Shown here: in pieces, positions 36,241 through 48,500 of the stretch | Layout: each line of letters begins with the position of its first letter | How positions within the stretch are numbered: the stretch's first letter is position 1 | NCBI GenBank assembly: GCA_032622095.1 | Contig: CP136066.1 | Location: 102,387,319 to 102,451,318 of the forward strand | Origin: Siphonodentalium dalli | Taxonomy: Eukaryota > Mollusca > Scaphopoda > Gadilida > Siphonodentaliidae | DNA length: 64,000 bases | Direction: 5' to 3' | Translations under genes and position numbers: made by a program | Notes under the pieces: model-generated | The model's database searches: none | What the model was told of the DNA's origin: nothing | Seen by the model: only the letters and a program-made list of their open reading frames with translations

Positions 36241-37821
36241 AATCGAAATATTCTTATGTTGAGGTCATAGCAGGATAGTTCTAACATAATATTTGATCAT
36301 TATTCCGTATATATCGACACATTGGACTTGTTTGTGCATGTGAATAAAGTGCAATTGATTTAGTGTCATGCCTGACTAGCGGAATAGATTGTTGACATGT
36401 GATCTTTATCCATGGTACTTGGTGGTTTGTTTTGTGATTGCTACCGGTATGTAATATGCATTACTTAAGGTGAATCGGTTTCAATGCGCAATGGCAAAGA
36501 TGTTAAATGGTACTTTTATTGTTGTTAAAATTTACACTGCATAAATAGACTATTGCCAAATCATTTCAGTTCAACTTATTCATCAAATTTAAAATTACAT
36601 GAATTTTACTTAGTTTTTCCCCGCCCTGACTTTATCGTCTAGGTCAGCAAGGGCCGACCTGAGTCGGGTTCCTTAATAAAAAAATATCAAATCTCATTTG
36701 TAGTTGTTATTCAGTAAAACATTTATGTTCATTTGAGTGAAGCAAGTTAGAACATAAATTTATTTATTGAAGTTCAACCTAGAATGAGAGAGAATTGGCT
36801 GGTTATGGGTTAGCAAATGTCTTACTGAACACAATTGGTTATGGGTCGTAAGCGTTAGCTCAGCAATTTACTCATCGCCAGTCCTTCCCACAAGGAAAAC
36901 ACAGCGAGAGCACTTATTTGTTCTTGCAATTCAGAAGACGGGTGTAATTGCACCCGTAATATAATCATAAGTTGGGATTTTCTCAAACAACATGTCATTG
37001 TAGGATAAACCTATACTGGTACTAGTATGTCCAGTTACACTTTCACATGCCCATAATTTAACAGAGATGGGGAAAGGTTCTAAATACACCTTCAAATAGT
37101 TCGATATTGAATCAATGATTACAGTGACCATGAACATTTTGACAAGAGGAACGAGTGCGAATTTTAGCACCCATGAATTAAAAATTGTGAGTGCATACAG
37201 GTGAGAGGACTACTAGTATGTACATCAAATAAAGTACATCCTAGTTTCTTTAAACAAATGACCACATAATAGCAAAAACATTCTAATTGCACATCTCATA
37301 ATCCCTTCACACCACCTAATTACCATTATAAATTTTAGGCGGGTGGGTTCGCCTGGGCAGGTTGTCACACAGCGAAATGGGCGGGTTGGCTCAGGCAGTC
37401 AGGACTCGGGGGCTGGTAGTCACGGACCCATACAAATCGGGTCCAGATTATTCTTCAGAATGAAACAATAAAGAGCATTTGTATGTGGTAAGGTATTCGT
37501 CACCCGCGAACATTTTATGAACCTAAAGCGCTTTCCATGAATTCCACGAAAAGGCGGCCATGGATACCGATAATGGATATTTACATCATTAGCATGTCAT
37601 CGGGGAATGTTGTTGCTTCTTCTGTATTTCATTATTACTATCCAATGAATATATTTTTGGAATGGTCATTGCCCTCACTATACAATCTCTTAAACACCAG
37701 ATATTGTGTGACTGGGGATCAATAATGCGCGCATGCGCAGTCAACGCATATTTTCATATTTTGCCAAATAAGGTCAATGAACCAAAATATCACTTTCAAG
37801 CAGCTCAAGGGTCATTCTAGG
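36241..37821. other. No gene or clear repeat
   Basis: A G-rich patch at 37340-37420 (gggcgggttggctcaggcag) stands out from AT-rich surroundings. No exon seen. Confidence 0.4.
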
Positions 37822-38300
37822 TTAAAGGCACGTGCGGCCTTTGTTGTCGAAAATATTCATATTTTTTCCAATCACCGTAAACAGAAAAACATTAAAACTA
37901 ATACAGTTTCGTTCATATATACCATGACCATCGCGTAAATTATGTCTTACCTAAACAAGAGTCTGATTGTGTTACAGAAAACAACAGCATGCTACTGGCT
38001 GATCACACATAAATAGCATAAACGCTCTTTAATAATTCCATATAAGGAATTCGCCGATAAAGAACGCTCTTTATGTTTACCATCATAATATAAACAAACA
38101 CCAGGAAAGTAACTTTTTATGTTTTTATTTACATAACAATGGCCAAACATATGCCAATACCATACAGTTTATGCGATATTTCTTATTTGTATACGGACAA
38201 AGTCTGTCTACATGTTGATGTTCTTTCTGTTTGTGGCGGTTTTTGACGGGTGGAAATATTTTCACAGAATACCCACCGCCAAGGCCAACCGTATCTTTAA
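37822..38300 (-). mobile_element. P3 foldback element bounded by TTAA
   Basis: TTAAAGGCACGTGCGGCC ... GGCCAACCGTATCTTTAA. Internally matches 4953-5479 in reverse (ttctgtttgtggcggttttt, acataaagagcg reversed). Confidence 0.8.
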
Positions 38301-38607
38301 TAGTGAGGCATGTGTGGAAATGTTATTTTTGTCACATTTCCCATATCACAATCTGCCTCAATTACCATAGTATCCCCTTTTTGCACATATATTTTAGTAA
38401 AATGACGGTTTAACCCCTACCAACAACCCGTTTCTCTAAGGTAAAAACAGTCGCATAGCAACCGTTGCCATGGAAAGTATTTTCGTGATTGCCCCCATAT
38501 CTGAAAATAATACGTGGGACCTAATATACACATGTGCCAAGTTTTATGCTTTTATGACAATGTCCGCACTTGTTACACAAAAAACTATTCCTAAAAAAAT
38601 CGCACGG

Positions 38608-39010
38608 TGATTCCGTCACGCCCGTTGTGTGATTCCGTCACGGCGAACAAACCGAGTTAACTAGTAATATACACAAAAGTGTGTGACAATGCGGCTTTTT
38701 TCTGCAAGTATAATGTATCTACTTTACTAGTTGGGAACTTTTTCCAGGTCAGATTGGCTGAATGAGCAGGGTTCTTCAATAGTACGGACCTACCCTCATA
38801 TTGATGGCACTTTTTTGGTGATTCCGTCACGGACACAATTTGACTCAGAGTGAGATGATACTTAAATACACATATAGTTGTATATAATCAAACAACTTAG
38901 TATAGTATGTACAGTGTTTTTTATTTTAAGCGGTACCCTACTGGTCATAATTTTAGATTTTATAGGCCACAGAAAAGTGAAATTCCGTAAAATTTGGTGA
39001 TTCCGTCACG
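38608..39010. repeat. Cluster of the iterated motif TGATTCCGTCACG
   Basis: Exact copies at 38608-38620, 38630-38642, 38819-38831 and 38998-39010, three of them preceded by GG, and a partial copy at about 38977. Spacers are unrelated AT-rich DNA. The style is that of the GGTAACAGGAGTGACA cluster 6-7 kb to the left. Confidence 0.8.
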
Positions 39011-40151
39011 CTGGAATTCATGTTTCACATAAATACATTTCACAGTTGTGTTAGCCGTTAGGCGGACATAAGTATGGCATGTACCCTTTCACATAAGTAG
39101 GGAGACTGCTATCCTCAAAGTAATTGACATTAGAAATTGAATGATACCCCACTGTCCCCAGTAAATTGAGTAATTAATGACATTGACTCTTGAGTCGTTG
39201 ACAGCCAAGCGGAGCCCTGATTTTGCGCACAGCGGCACATCATTCCACATGCTACAATTTTGATCATAACTGATGCCTGACAAGAGTCACACTTAGCAAA
39301 TGACGTGGTAGGATTAACTGTCTCAGTGTCAGTGCATGTCTATGAGTTATGAATCTTTGAATGAACAATAATTTGATTATTTGTGACAAAATTGAAAATT
39401 GTGTAAGTGGAACAACCACTTATCATATCAATTTCTCCACATTTTGACAGTGATTGTATATCGGGCCATTACATGCAAATTAAAAATAAACTACTACTCA
39501 CCAAATTCTGATGCATGAAATCATTAAACATATCGAATATGAAGAAAATAACACATATTCCGGAAGATTATCAAAAATTCCACCTTCCGTGTTGTATGCC
39601 GATCAATGACTAGTTCCACGCCCTATAATTTCCGGTTTCAGAAATAAAATTAAAAAACGTACCCAATCTCAAACGTACCACACATTTCCTTTAGATAAAT
39701 GTATTATAACTTTGCAACCATATGTATTGGATATTTCATTTGTTAATGTTACGGGGTGCTTTTAACAAACTGAGGAAATTGTTAGGACAATTATTGAGAT
39801 TTACGTAAAGGGTTAAGAATTTTTTTTAATTTAAGAGAACCAGTCTACCGGTGTGATAGGTTGCAGATCTGCTGACTCACCAGCTGCGACTTAGTTGACA
39901 GGTGCTCTGAAAACGAATAGTGACAATGATCGAGAGAATAAGGGTCATATCTCATCATAACAGCAAACTCATCGACCAAATTTGTATCCTTATTGTCAAT
40001 ATTTGTTCAACTGAATCCAAGAACGATTTGCTTACTATTTTTATTATGTTTTTCATCAATGACATCATTCACGATTTACACAAACTTGTGTGACAAAGTG
40101 ACAAACTAGTCTAGACTAAAGTAAAGATAGTAAAGTAAAACAGTAGCATAA
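39011..40151. other. Nothing recognised
   Basis: AT-rich sequence without exon or repeat that I can name. Confidence 0.45.
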
Positions 40152-40855
40152 GTGTTGGTGCACACGATCCCGGTTGTCCCCGATTTATCCGGCTGCAGGA
40201 TAAATCAGGGTCAACCGGGATCGTGTGCGCCTAACTTTGTTCCGGTTTTTGTTGGATCCGATTTAATCGGACCGATCAAACTCAGTTTGATTTCATCCGG
40301 AAAATCCGGCTCATGACGATGGCAACGCGCGTGTTTTGCTTGTCACATGACCAAAATATCATTCAAAATGTTGGAATAGTTAGCAGCGACCGCTATTCAA
40401 AAATTATATAAAGAATTCTGATTAATCGACAAGGAACAACGTACGGCTGGTAGACCTATGGGCAGAAAATAGGTGCCCGTATATAATAATCACAACAAGA
40501 GGGCGGCAGCTGTGGAAAGGTAGATTACGCCAATTTACGGCTATTGGCAGTATTCACTGTATTGCCCGTGACATCAATATATTATTATTAATATATTTAT
40601 TTAGTTTATTATTAATAAATATTAGTCTTTAGAAATACATATTAATATAAATCACCATAACTAGCTATAGTAAATGTCTAGATAGGCTGACCACACCAAT
40701 TGGCTAGTTATTTACTACAGCTGCACAGTGACCATAGCATGCATATGACCGGAGTGAAAATAGGACTTGTGTGCGCTGAACCCCCGATTTTATCGGGCCC
40801 AATTTATCCGGCAGCCGGATTTACCGGACACAATCGGGATCGTGTGCGCCGACAC
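40152..40855. mobile_element. Harbinger-like non-autonomous element, 704 bp, TAA duplication
   Basis: GTGTTGGTGCACACGATCCC at the left, GGGATCGTGTGCGCCGACAC at the right, flanked by TAA on both sides (40149-40151, 40856-40858). A second inverted motif (CCGATTTATCCGGC / GATAAATCAGGGTCAACCGG) sits inside the left end. A 3-bp TNA duplication fits PIF/Harbinger. No transposase. Confidence 0.85.
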
Positions 40856-40864
40856 TAACACTCA

Positions 40865-41200
40865 TTAACAGTAATGCTGAAGGGGTCAGTCTCACCAAAA
40901 AGAGTGCTGAAGGGTACACAGGTTTGGAAAATGTCACGTTGCTGAAAGGTTCACAGGGTTTGTGATCGGAACTAACGCAGTTATGTCAATTAACTGTGTT
41001 AATTCCTGAAAGTTTGACTCCCATCGCATCAGCAGTTTGATTTCAGTTCATTTTCATTGGAACGTAAAAAAAATTTCGTTTTCAGAAATCATGGCAAACA
41101 TGAAAACTAAATGTAATTTAGAATGAGATTTCAAAACCTGTGTACCCTTCAGCAAATGTTGGTGAGAGCTTATGTGACCTCTTCAGCAACAGTAACACTG
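40865..41200. mobile_element. Foldback element with GCTGAAGGGTACACAGGTTT arms
   Basis: Left arm: aatgctgaaggggtcagtct, caccaaaaagag, TGCTGAAGGGTACACAGGTT. Right arm: AACCTGTGTACCCTTCAGCA, ttggtgagag, gtgacctcttcagcaacagt. Borders are approximate; it starts just after the Harbinger-like element. Confidence 0.75.
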
Positions 41201-42654
41201 TAACAACCTCTTCGCTGCTAAATGACGTTATGACAGGAATATCACAAGAACCATAAAACTGACTCAGCTGAAAGGCTATTATCGTTAAAAATCGTGGAAC
41301 ATCATACACTGTATGAAACGTTGAGATACAGTTATTCCGATGCACCAATCTCTGAGTTCCAGTTATGTATAATGCCCTACTGCTAGTGTTCCGAAGTAGG
41401 TCTGTAGTACCTACGGACCATTTAGCACATGGTGTGCACTTTTACATCCGTCATAGCAGCGAAGAAGTTACTAGTATAAGGAAGCGCATTGGTGCGAACC
41501 CATGAAAAATTGAAAATATATCTGTGATAAATCGTTAATTATTGTGATTTATTTCAAAGGTCTGATTTAATCACAAACCTTGCCATAAATCCCAAACGTT
41601 TGAGATATTAATTGCAAAAACCTTTACAATAAATCGCGCTAGGCAAAATAAATTGCAAAGGTTCACAAAAAGTTGGCCTTTTACACATAATTTATATGAC
41701 AATAACCCTGACTGAAAAAAAAATCCCTTTCTGGCAGTTATGCCCCTGTTGCCCTTGATTGCTTCTGGTGCCCCTGAATGACCATATATAGTCCGCTTGG
41801 CAAACAGCCAGAAATTATTTGTCATTATAATGCTAACTTGTATTAGGAATGCCAGGCTAAATTGATCTTGAAACGAACCACTATTAGGAGTCACTCAGGC
41901 CAGAAAATTCTTTTGGCCAATATTTTGGACCTTTCGGAATTTGTTTGGCCATGTTTGACCGGAATTCTGGTCGTGAATGGGTGACATATCTCCATGTATC
42001 ACGAAAGCAAGGGTGACAACTGTTTTTCGTTTTGTTATCTGATAACTAAATACAAATTCCTTGTCATTTACATGTGCAATCGTCGTTGCAATTTTCACAC
42101 AGGTGTTTCCTTTCACAAAGTTTCAGTAATGTTATACTATCGGTATATGTTGGTCAAGATATTATGATTTTGCTAATTGCTGTTCATTTGTCATTATTTT
42201 GTTGGTTATATAAATCTTGGAAATTGGTCCATGCAAGATATAAGATACTGGTACATATTTCTATCGGTATCTTATTCTGCAGCATGTAGTCTTATGTGAG
42301 AAATTTACAAGCGATGGTAATTTCAGTATGATCTTCCCTGGAAAGCTATTGAGAAGTTGTCGATTTCATAAATGTACATTCATTTGTCAATGATCCCAAG
42401 TACATTCCTGCACAAAGAGGGAGACAGTGTGATTTGTGGACCGGCATGTAACAGTACTTTGGCCAATCAGAAGTGAGTTAAATGGGGAGGAAAGTGACAA
42501 GGATATAATTTTTCGTGCACATATGAAGCAATGAACATATACTGAACCTGTGCCTCCATTTTTCTGATACATGTGATGCCACTGCGAGTAATCAAATGAC
42601 TACTGTATGAATTTTGGAGGAGTGCATTGTATTTTGCATATAACAGTATAATTT
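41201..42654. other. No gene; one dispersed repeat piece
   Basis: About 41895-41965 (gccagaaaattcttttggcc, aatttgtttggccat) resembles the reverse of 53430-53525, so it is a dispersed repeat. The rest is unassigned. Confidence 0.45.
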
Positions 42655-43138
42655 ATGGGAGCTTTTTTCACATTTATTCCTTATTTGAGGTGAAGCACAA
42701 ATTTTTGCACTGAAGTGCTAAAGCTAAAAATCAGGGTTATTTGAGCTTTTAGTGCAAGTACATGTTTTTCCAAACATTTGCCCTGAAACGCAAATAATTC
42801 ATGTTTATGCAGAAGCATAATTCATTTTCGCTGATGAATCAGTTACACTGAAGGAAAATAAAAATGAATATGCTGCAATTCCCCCTAAAATGAAATTTAC
42901 TCAGGCCTTGAATATATCACTAAAACATAGGCCTACTGATGTTGGTGTTAAGCATGAATTGTTAAGAGACTCCACCCATACTATGTGATAACTTACATAT
43001 TCAGTCTGAAAGCAGTCAGTTTGTCAGCAATAATAAACTGATAATCATATATTTGCGCTGAAGCACAAATGATTTACGCTTCAAATAAGGAATAAGTAAG
43101 TGCAAATGAGGCCAAAATGTGAAAGAGCCCTCCCATAA
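42655..43138. mobile_element. Foldback element, copy 1 of a neighbouring pair
   Basis: TATGGGAGCTTTTTTCACAT then TTATTCCTTATTTGAGGTGA, mirrored by TTCAAATAAGGAATAAG and ATGTGAAAGAGCCCTCCCAT. The interior repeats words like GAAGCACAAAT and GCGCAAAT. Confidence 0.75.
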
Positions 43139-43164
43139 GATTCATTCTCTGTAGCATGTTCAGA

Positions 43165-43605
43165 CTGATACGCAACTCACATTTATTCCTTATATCAGCA
43201 CTAAAGCACAAATATTAGTGCTGAAGCGCAAATCATTTGTGCTGGAGTGGAAATAATAGGGATTACATAATTATAATAGCGGAAATAATAGGGATTACAG
43301 CAATATAAATATGCAGCAATTTCCCCTAAACTGAAATTGATTCAGGCCATGAAGATATTACTAAAACATAGGCCTACTGATAATAGAGTCAAGCAGGAAT
43401 TGTTAGAAGCAGAGACTCAACCCATAATATGAGATGGACTTACTTATTCTGACTCTGAGAGAAGACAGTTGCTATTAGGTATTTGCGCTTTGAACAGCGC
43501 AACTGATTTATGCTTCAGCATAAATAATTTGCGATTCTGCGCAAATAAATTAACGATCAGTTATTCGTGCTGAAACGAAGTATGGAATAAATGAGAAAAA
43601 GGTCG
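43165..43605. mobile_element. Foldback element, copy 2 of a neighbouring pair
   Basis: CAACTCACATTTATTCCTTA ... TATGGAATAAATGAGAAAAA. The interior aligns with copy 1 (aaaacataggcctactgat, aattgttag, tatgtgata/atgagatgg). The two insertions lie 26 bp apart, so they may be a tandem duplication. Confidence 0.7.
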
Positions 43606-43945
43606 ATACATTGTGGGTGTTATTGCTTCCTTTTTAAGAATGTTTCCATAACTTAGGTGGTTAGGACGTGTATACCATCATCGCATCATCTCTGGACATC
43701 CATTCTGAGAGACATAAGTAAATCAACAGGAGAATTCAAAATGGTCATGCATTTTAACCATCGCAAAAATTCAGCAAACATTGCATTATGAACCATTTTA
43801 GGGTTGTTGCAGTTTGTTGACTTTTTCTCGCAGTCAAAATCCCCTGATCACATTGAAACCGCGATTTCTTAAATTATTATCAGTCAGTCTGATTAAATAT
43901 AACAATAACATGATCTTAAAGAACATTAACTGTGTTTTACCAAGC
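43606..43945. other. Nothing recognised
   Basis: Unassigned AT-rich sequence. Confidence 0.45.
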
Positions 43946-44030
43946 CTGAATTTAGTGTGTCTGACATTTGCAGAGTGAGGTCCAAGAGGGTGAATTTGGT
44001 GATGTTAGCCCTCTATTGTAGCAAAAAATC
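43946..44030 (+). mobile_element. R1 repeat, left-end fragment
   Basis: aagcctgaatttagtgtgtc then TGACATTTGCAGAGTGAGGT and gagggtgaatttggtgatgt; the rest is missing. Confidence 0.75.
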
Positions 44031-44366
44031 AGTTAGGAAGAAAAAAAAACAATCTTAAATTTAATGCAGTAGATATTAAATTTAGACAAAATGGTGAAAT
44101 GAGTCTAATATATGTGACAGAAGGCCTTCAGGGAGTATGTTAACATATTACTGTATGCTAGTGCTGCAATTGTTCAGAAAGGCTACTTCTGATATGTGTA
44201 CAAGGGAATTTATGGAGGTTATAATCCCAATTACATGTACAACCAATCAGAAATAGTTTTATTTGATAGTCTGTTGCGGTAACTATTATTACAATTTTTT
44301 CTTTTTGCTATCAGTCACATTAGACTCGGGAGTAAATAAATTTCTACTCTGGTGATTATTTGGGTA

Positions 44367-44822
44367 CAAGTCTGAGTTTAGTGTGCCTGTCATTTGCAGA
44401 ATGAGGTCCCCAGAGGGTGAATTTTGTGATTAGCGGGCTAGCATCACCAAGTTCACCCTCTGGGGTCCTCATTCTCTGCATGGCCTCATATGCTATTGGA
44501 GATATAGACTCAGATTGAAGTTCCCAAATGGTGAATATTGTGATATACATCCATTGGGAACCTCGATTATTCAATTTGTTGTCTGCCAATTTGGGGATAT
44601 AGAGAAACTAAACTTAAAAAGAAATAAAAAAAATCTTTGGGAAGAAGTTTCTAGAGAAAATAAATAATAAAGAAACTTTCCAGAGAAGATGAGGCCAAAG
44701 CAGAATGACCCCAGAGGGTGAATTTAGTGATGCTAGCTAGCCCCCTATGCAGTATAGCATAACTAAATTCACCCTCTGGGAACCTCATTCTGCAAATGAC
44801 AGACACAATATAATCAGGCTTG
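44367..44822. mobile_element. R1 repeat copy with both ends
   Basis: CAAGTCTGAGTTTAGTGTGC ... GACACAATATAATCAGGCTTG. Left flank attatttgggta is shared with the copy at 46192, so one is a duplicate that includes flank. Confidence 0.85.
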
Positions 44823-45113
44823 TGTTTTACTATTGTTACGACATGCTTCAATTAATGGAAATGTGAAAGACAAATATTTTTAATATTAAGAATTACAAAT
44901 ATGATTTGTAGTTGAGCTGGCCACCACTTTTGAAGCACAAGATTGCTTAAACTGATTCAGACAATATAGGTCATACAGTTGCATTGATATCTAAAGATTT
45001 GTAAAAAAAAAAACATTCCAATATGATTCAGAGTATCAGTTCTCCGGCTGTCAGCAGTTGTGTTACTGTCACTTTTTCATATAAGGCAAGTAACATGGTA
45101 AAAAAAAATGATG

Positions 45114-45352
45114 TTAACCCTTTTAGTGCCAGGGGCCGATTTCATCGGCCCTAAGTTATGGTCTGTAGAGTGCCCTAAAAAAAATTAAAAAAATGGATTT
45201 TTATTTTTTTGAATTTTTTATTTTTGGGTTAGGCCAATTCATTCTCTTATATATGCGAGGCGACCTATGGTCGACTCGCATATATAAGAGAATGCATTGG
45301 CACAGGGTATATGGGTCGATACAAAAATCGGACCTGGCACTCAAAGGGTTAA
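45114..45352. mobile_element. P1 foldback element with perfect TTAA duplication
   Basis: TTAACCCTTTTAGTGCCAGG ... CCTGGCACTCAAAGGGTTAA. The central stem tctcttatatatgcgag / ctcgcatatataagagaatg is typical of P1 (57770, 58171, 60226, 61612). It lies about 100 bp upstream of the first AP4M1 exon found. Confidence 0.9.
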
Positions 45353-45454
45353 TATTCTAGGGAATGCCCTGTAAAGTGGTTATAATATTCAATTCATCAA
45401 GCAAGTCTTAATATTGATACATGTATACGTTGAAATCGTCCTTAATCATGCCAG

Positions 45455-45537
45455 ACAAACCCACACCTGAAGGTGAATCAACTGATGACTTTATTACCTG
45501 GCTCAAGACAAATGATGGCTCTTCACCTCCATGTTAT
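45455..45537 (+). CDS. AP4M1: AP4M1 exon (first one found; longin domain, N-terminal part)
   Basis: Reads KPTPEGESTDDFITWLKTND then GSSPPCY after two bases of a split codon, and stops at a consensus donor (TAT then gtaagt). It corresponds to the loop and helix before the HIRHSGLY segment of human AP4M1. Sequence conservation here is weak; the assignment rests mainly on phase-0 joining to the next exon and on SPP before the acceptor. The acceptor chosen is catgccag at 45447-45454. A later one at 45471-45472 is possible. An upstream exon with MISQFFILSS-like sequence should exist but was not found. A decayed copy of this exon lies at 46096-46181. Confidence 0.72.
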
Positions 45538-48500
45538 GTAAGTAAGGTCAAACCAATATCATAGTTTGGTTACGAACATTTGGATCTGAAAAAAGTAGAT
45601 GCAGGCGGGAACAAATAATTTGAAGTGAAACTGTACATGATATTTCAAATGATTATTGAAAACGATGTTTTATTCAAGTTATAAAAATAATCTGAGTTAT
45701 TTATTCCTACACTGTATATTAAAACAGGCCTTGAAATAGTATGTCTGACATTTGCAGAATGAGGTCACCAGAGGGTGAATTGAGTTATTTTACCCACACT
45801 GTGGGACTAGTGTCATCGAATTTATCCCTGGAAACCTCTTTCTGTTTAGGCCTCAACTGCTAAGGGGGACCTAGGATCATATTGAAGTCCCCCAGTTGAA
45901 GTTGGTTATGTTCACCCATTAGTCACCTCAATTATGCATTTTATCTTCTACAAATTATGGGATGTAGAACAAAAGTAACTAAAACAATGTTAAATTGAGA
46001 CTATAGATACTTCCCAGAAGATGAGGTCTAAGCAGAATGAGGTCCCCAGAGGGCAAATTTGGTAAATTCACCCTCGGGGAACCTCATTCTGCAAAGGTGG
46101 ATCGATTGATAATTTTCTTACATGGCCCAAGCCAAATGATGGCTCTTCACCTCCATGCTATATAAGTCAGGTCACACCAATTATTTGGGTACAAGTCTGA
46201 GTTTAGTGGGCTTGTCATTTGCTGAATGAGGTCCCCAGAGGGTGAATTTAGTGATGCTATCCTGTACAATGGGCTAGCATCACCAAATTCACCCTCTGGG
46301 AACCTCATTCTGCTATGGGTGACATAGACTCAGATTGAAGTAAACCAAATGGTGCATATTGTGATGTACATGTACACCCATTGTGAATCTCGATTATGCA
46401 ACATCTCGTCTGCCAATTTGGGGATATAGAGAAATTAAACTAAAAAAGAAATAGAATCTTATGTTTCTAGAGAGATTTGATAATAAAGAAACTTTTCAGA
46501 GAAGATGAGGCCTAAATTGAATGAGGTAACCAGAAGTTTAATTTAATGATGCTAGCCCGCTATGGGGACCTCATTCTTCAAATGACAGACACGCTATAAT
46601 CAGGCTTGTTTCGGTAGAAGGATCCTTAAACCAACCAAATAAAAACAATGGCCTAAATATCTTCTTCTTTGTTATTGAGGTCACAATTCATATCATAACA
46701 AGATGCAAATACATTATATATTAAATGATACAAACATTTAGGTTTACAAAATCATTTATGTTTGACAAGTGAAGTTATATTGTAAAATATATCTTTGGCT
46801 CTATAGATCTATTTGGCTATATCTATGGGCTGTACCGTATGTTGCACTAAAGTTTATTGTAAATGTTCTTGTGTGTACATGTATAACTACTATAAGGAAT
46901 TGGAACAAATTCTTTTTCTTTTCTTTTTTCGTTTGAAATATGCGTTTGGATTTAAAGTATGGAAATTTTAAGTTACAAAAAGGAAGAGTATGGTTGGTAG
47001 TAGACAAAAGTTCAAATAAAGTTGCAATTTATTCCATCTTTCTATAAAAGAAATATGTTTTTTTTCTCTATTTGGAACCACATGGAATGTAATTCTTGAT
47101 ATTCTTGTAGAGCTTGATTGTCTCAATTAGATCCTGGGAGTGGGTTCAGAATTTCTCATTTTGCATGAGTAAATGTATCTTTTGTATCTATTATATTTAG
47201 ATCCAATGTTTCATCTCTCAAGCCAAGGATTATAAATTCCGGCGTGAGTACCAGGTTAATATTAAATGTATCAAGTAGATGATTTTTAAACTTCATGTAA
47301 CAAGCTTGACTGTTTTATTCAGCAGAGTGATGGTGGGAAATCATGGATCTACATCAGAAGAAACTCACTATATTTTGTTGCAGTTGTCAACACTGGGTCC
47401 ACCAGTCCTATATTTGTCACTGAATTCTTGCACAAGTACGTACCATAATGCATATTGTACTAGTTCCACAAGCCCCTTTTGTCGAAGAATACTTGCACAA
47501 GCAGGGCCCGAAATTTACATTCGCCAAATATTTTGCCAATTGAAAATAATTTTTGCCAAATGCTGTTATGAGTTGCCAATTTCTATCAGTTTCTACGACA
47601 TTGTTTCTTTTATTTTGACTATTTCAACAATACTATCAAGCCAACAACATAAAAATGCAATTGTAGATGAGTTTGTTCATCAGAAAGGCACATCGGAAAA
47701 TAGAGGATTAGCTATGTAAACACCACCAGACATACTAGCAATCCCATCACCTGTCGATACTATGATATCAGATTAATTGCATCTTGATGGAGGTGATAAC
47801 TTTTCATAACCTTATACCACTATTACCATTAATAATGAACGAGTTTCCTGAAATTAACGTTATTGATTGACAAATATTAATAAACATTCTTGAGGAATCA
47901 AAAGTGACTTGCCAAATTTTTGCCAAATGAAAACAGTTTTTGCCAAATGTGAATTATTTTTGCCATTGGCAAATTTGGCAAGTGGCAGCATAAACCCTGT
48001 GCACAAGTACCAGTACATGTGTATTATGGTGTTATACTAGTTCAGTAACTTATGTAGGGCCAATATTTATCAGAAAATATATATGCAAGCAGGGTGCAAG
48101 TATACATTTTATTCCACACCCACTGATGCGATGCACATGTGTTCAATTTAATCCCAGCCATTGAATACATATTGCTGTATACCACAAGTGGAATACATAC
48201 ACAGAACGACACAAGCCTGTTAATGGGTTTGTTGTTACTCCTCGTGTGCTTGTGCGGAAGGATGCAATGAGAGGCACAGCCTCGAGTTCTATCTTTCTGC
48301 GATGTCACAAGTGGCGTATCGACAAACCCTAACAACCCTGTGTTGTATCGGTGTTCATTATTATTACTCGCTACCCATCCTAGAATCTGTGAATAAAAAA
48401 AAAACATGTCTCCATGTTGTTCTTAATGTTCAAATGATAAGTTCAACAAATGACCATAGGCCATTTGTTTAACTTATTAATCTTAACATTTCCCGCTAAT

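Noticed and set aside
47279-47719. Open frame of 146 codons on the plus strand, the longest in the window
   Set aside because: It overlaps the AP4M1 exon at 47323-47435 in another frame and runs into the hAT-like MITE. The true exon frame matches mu4-adaptin.
48042-48407. Minus-strand frame of 121 codons
   Set aside because: Intronic to AP4M1 on the other strand, no known domain, no splice sites supporting it.
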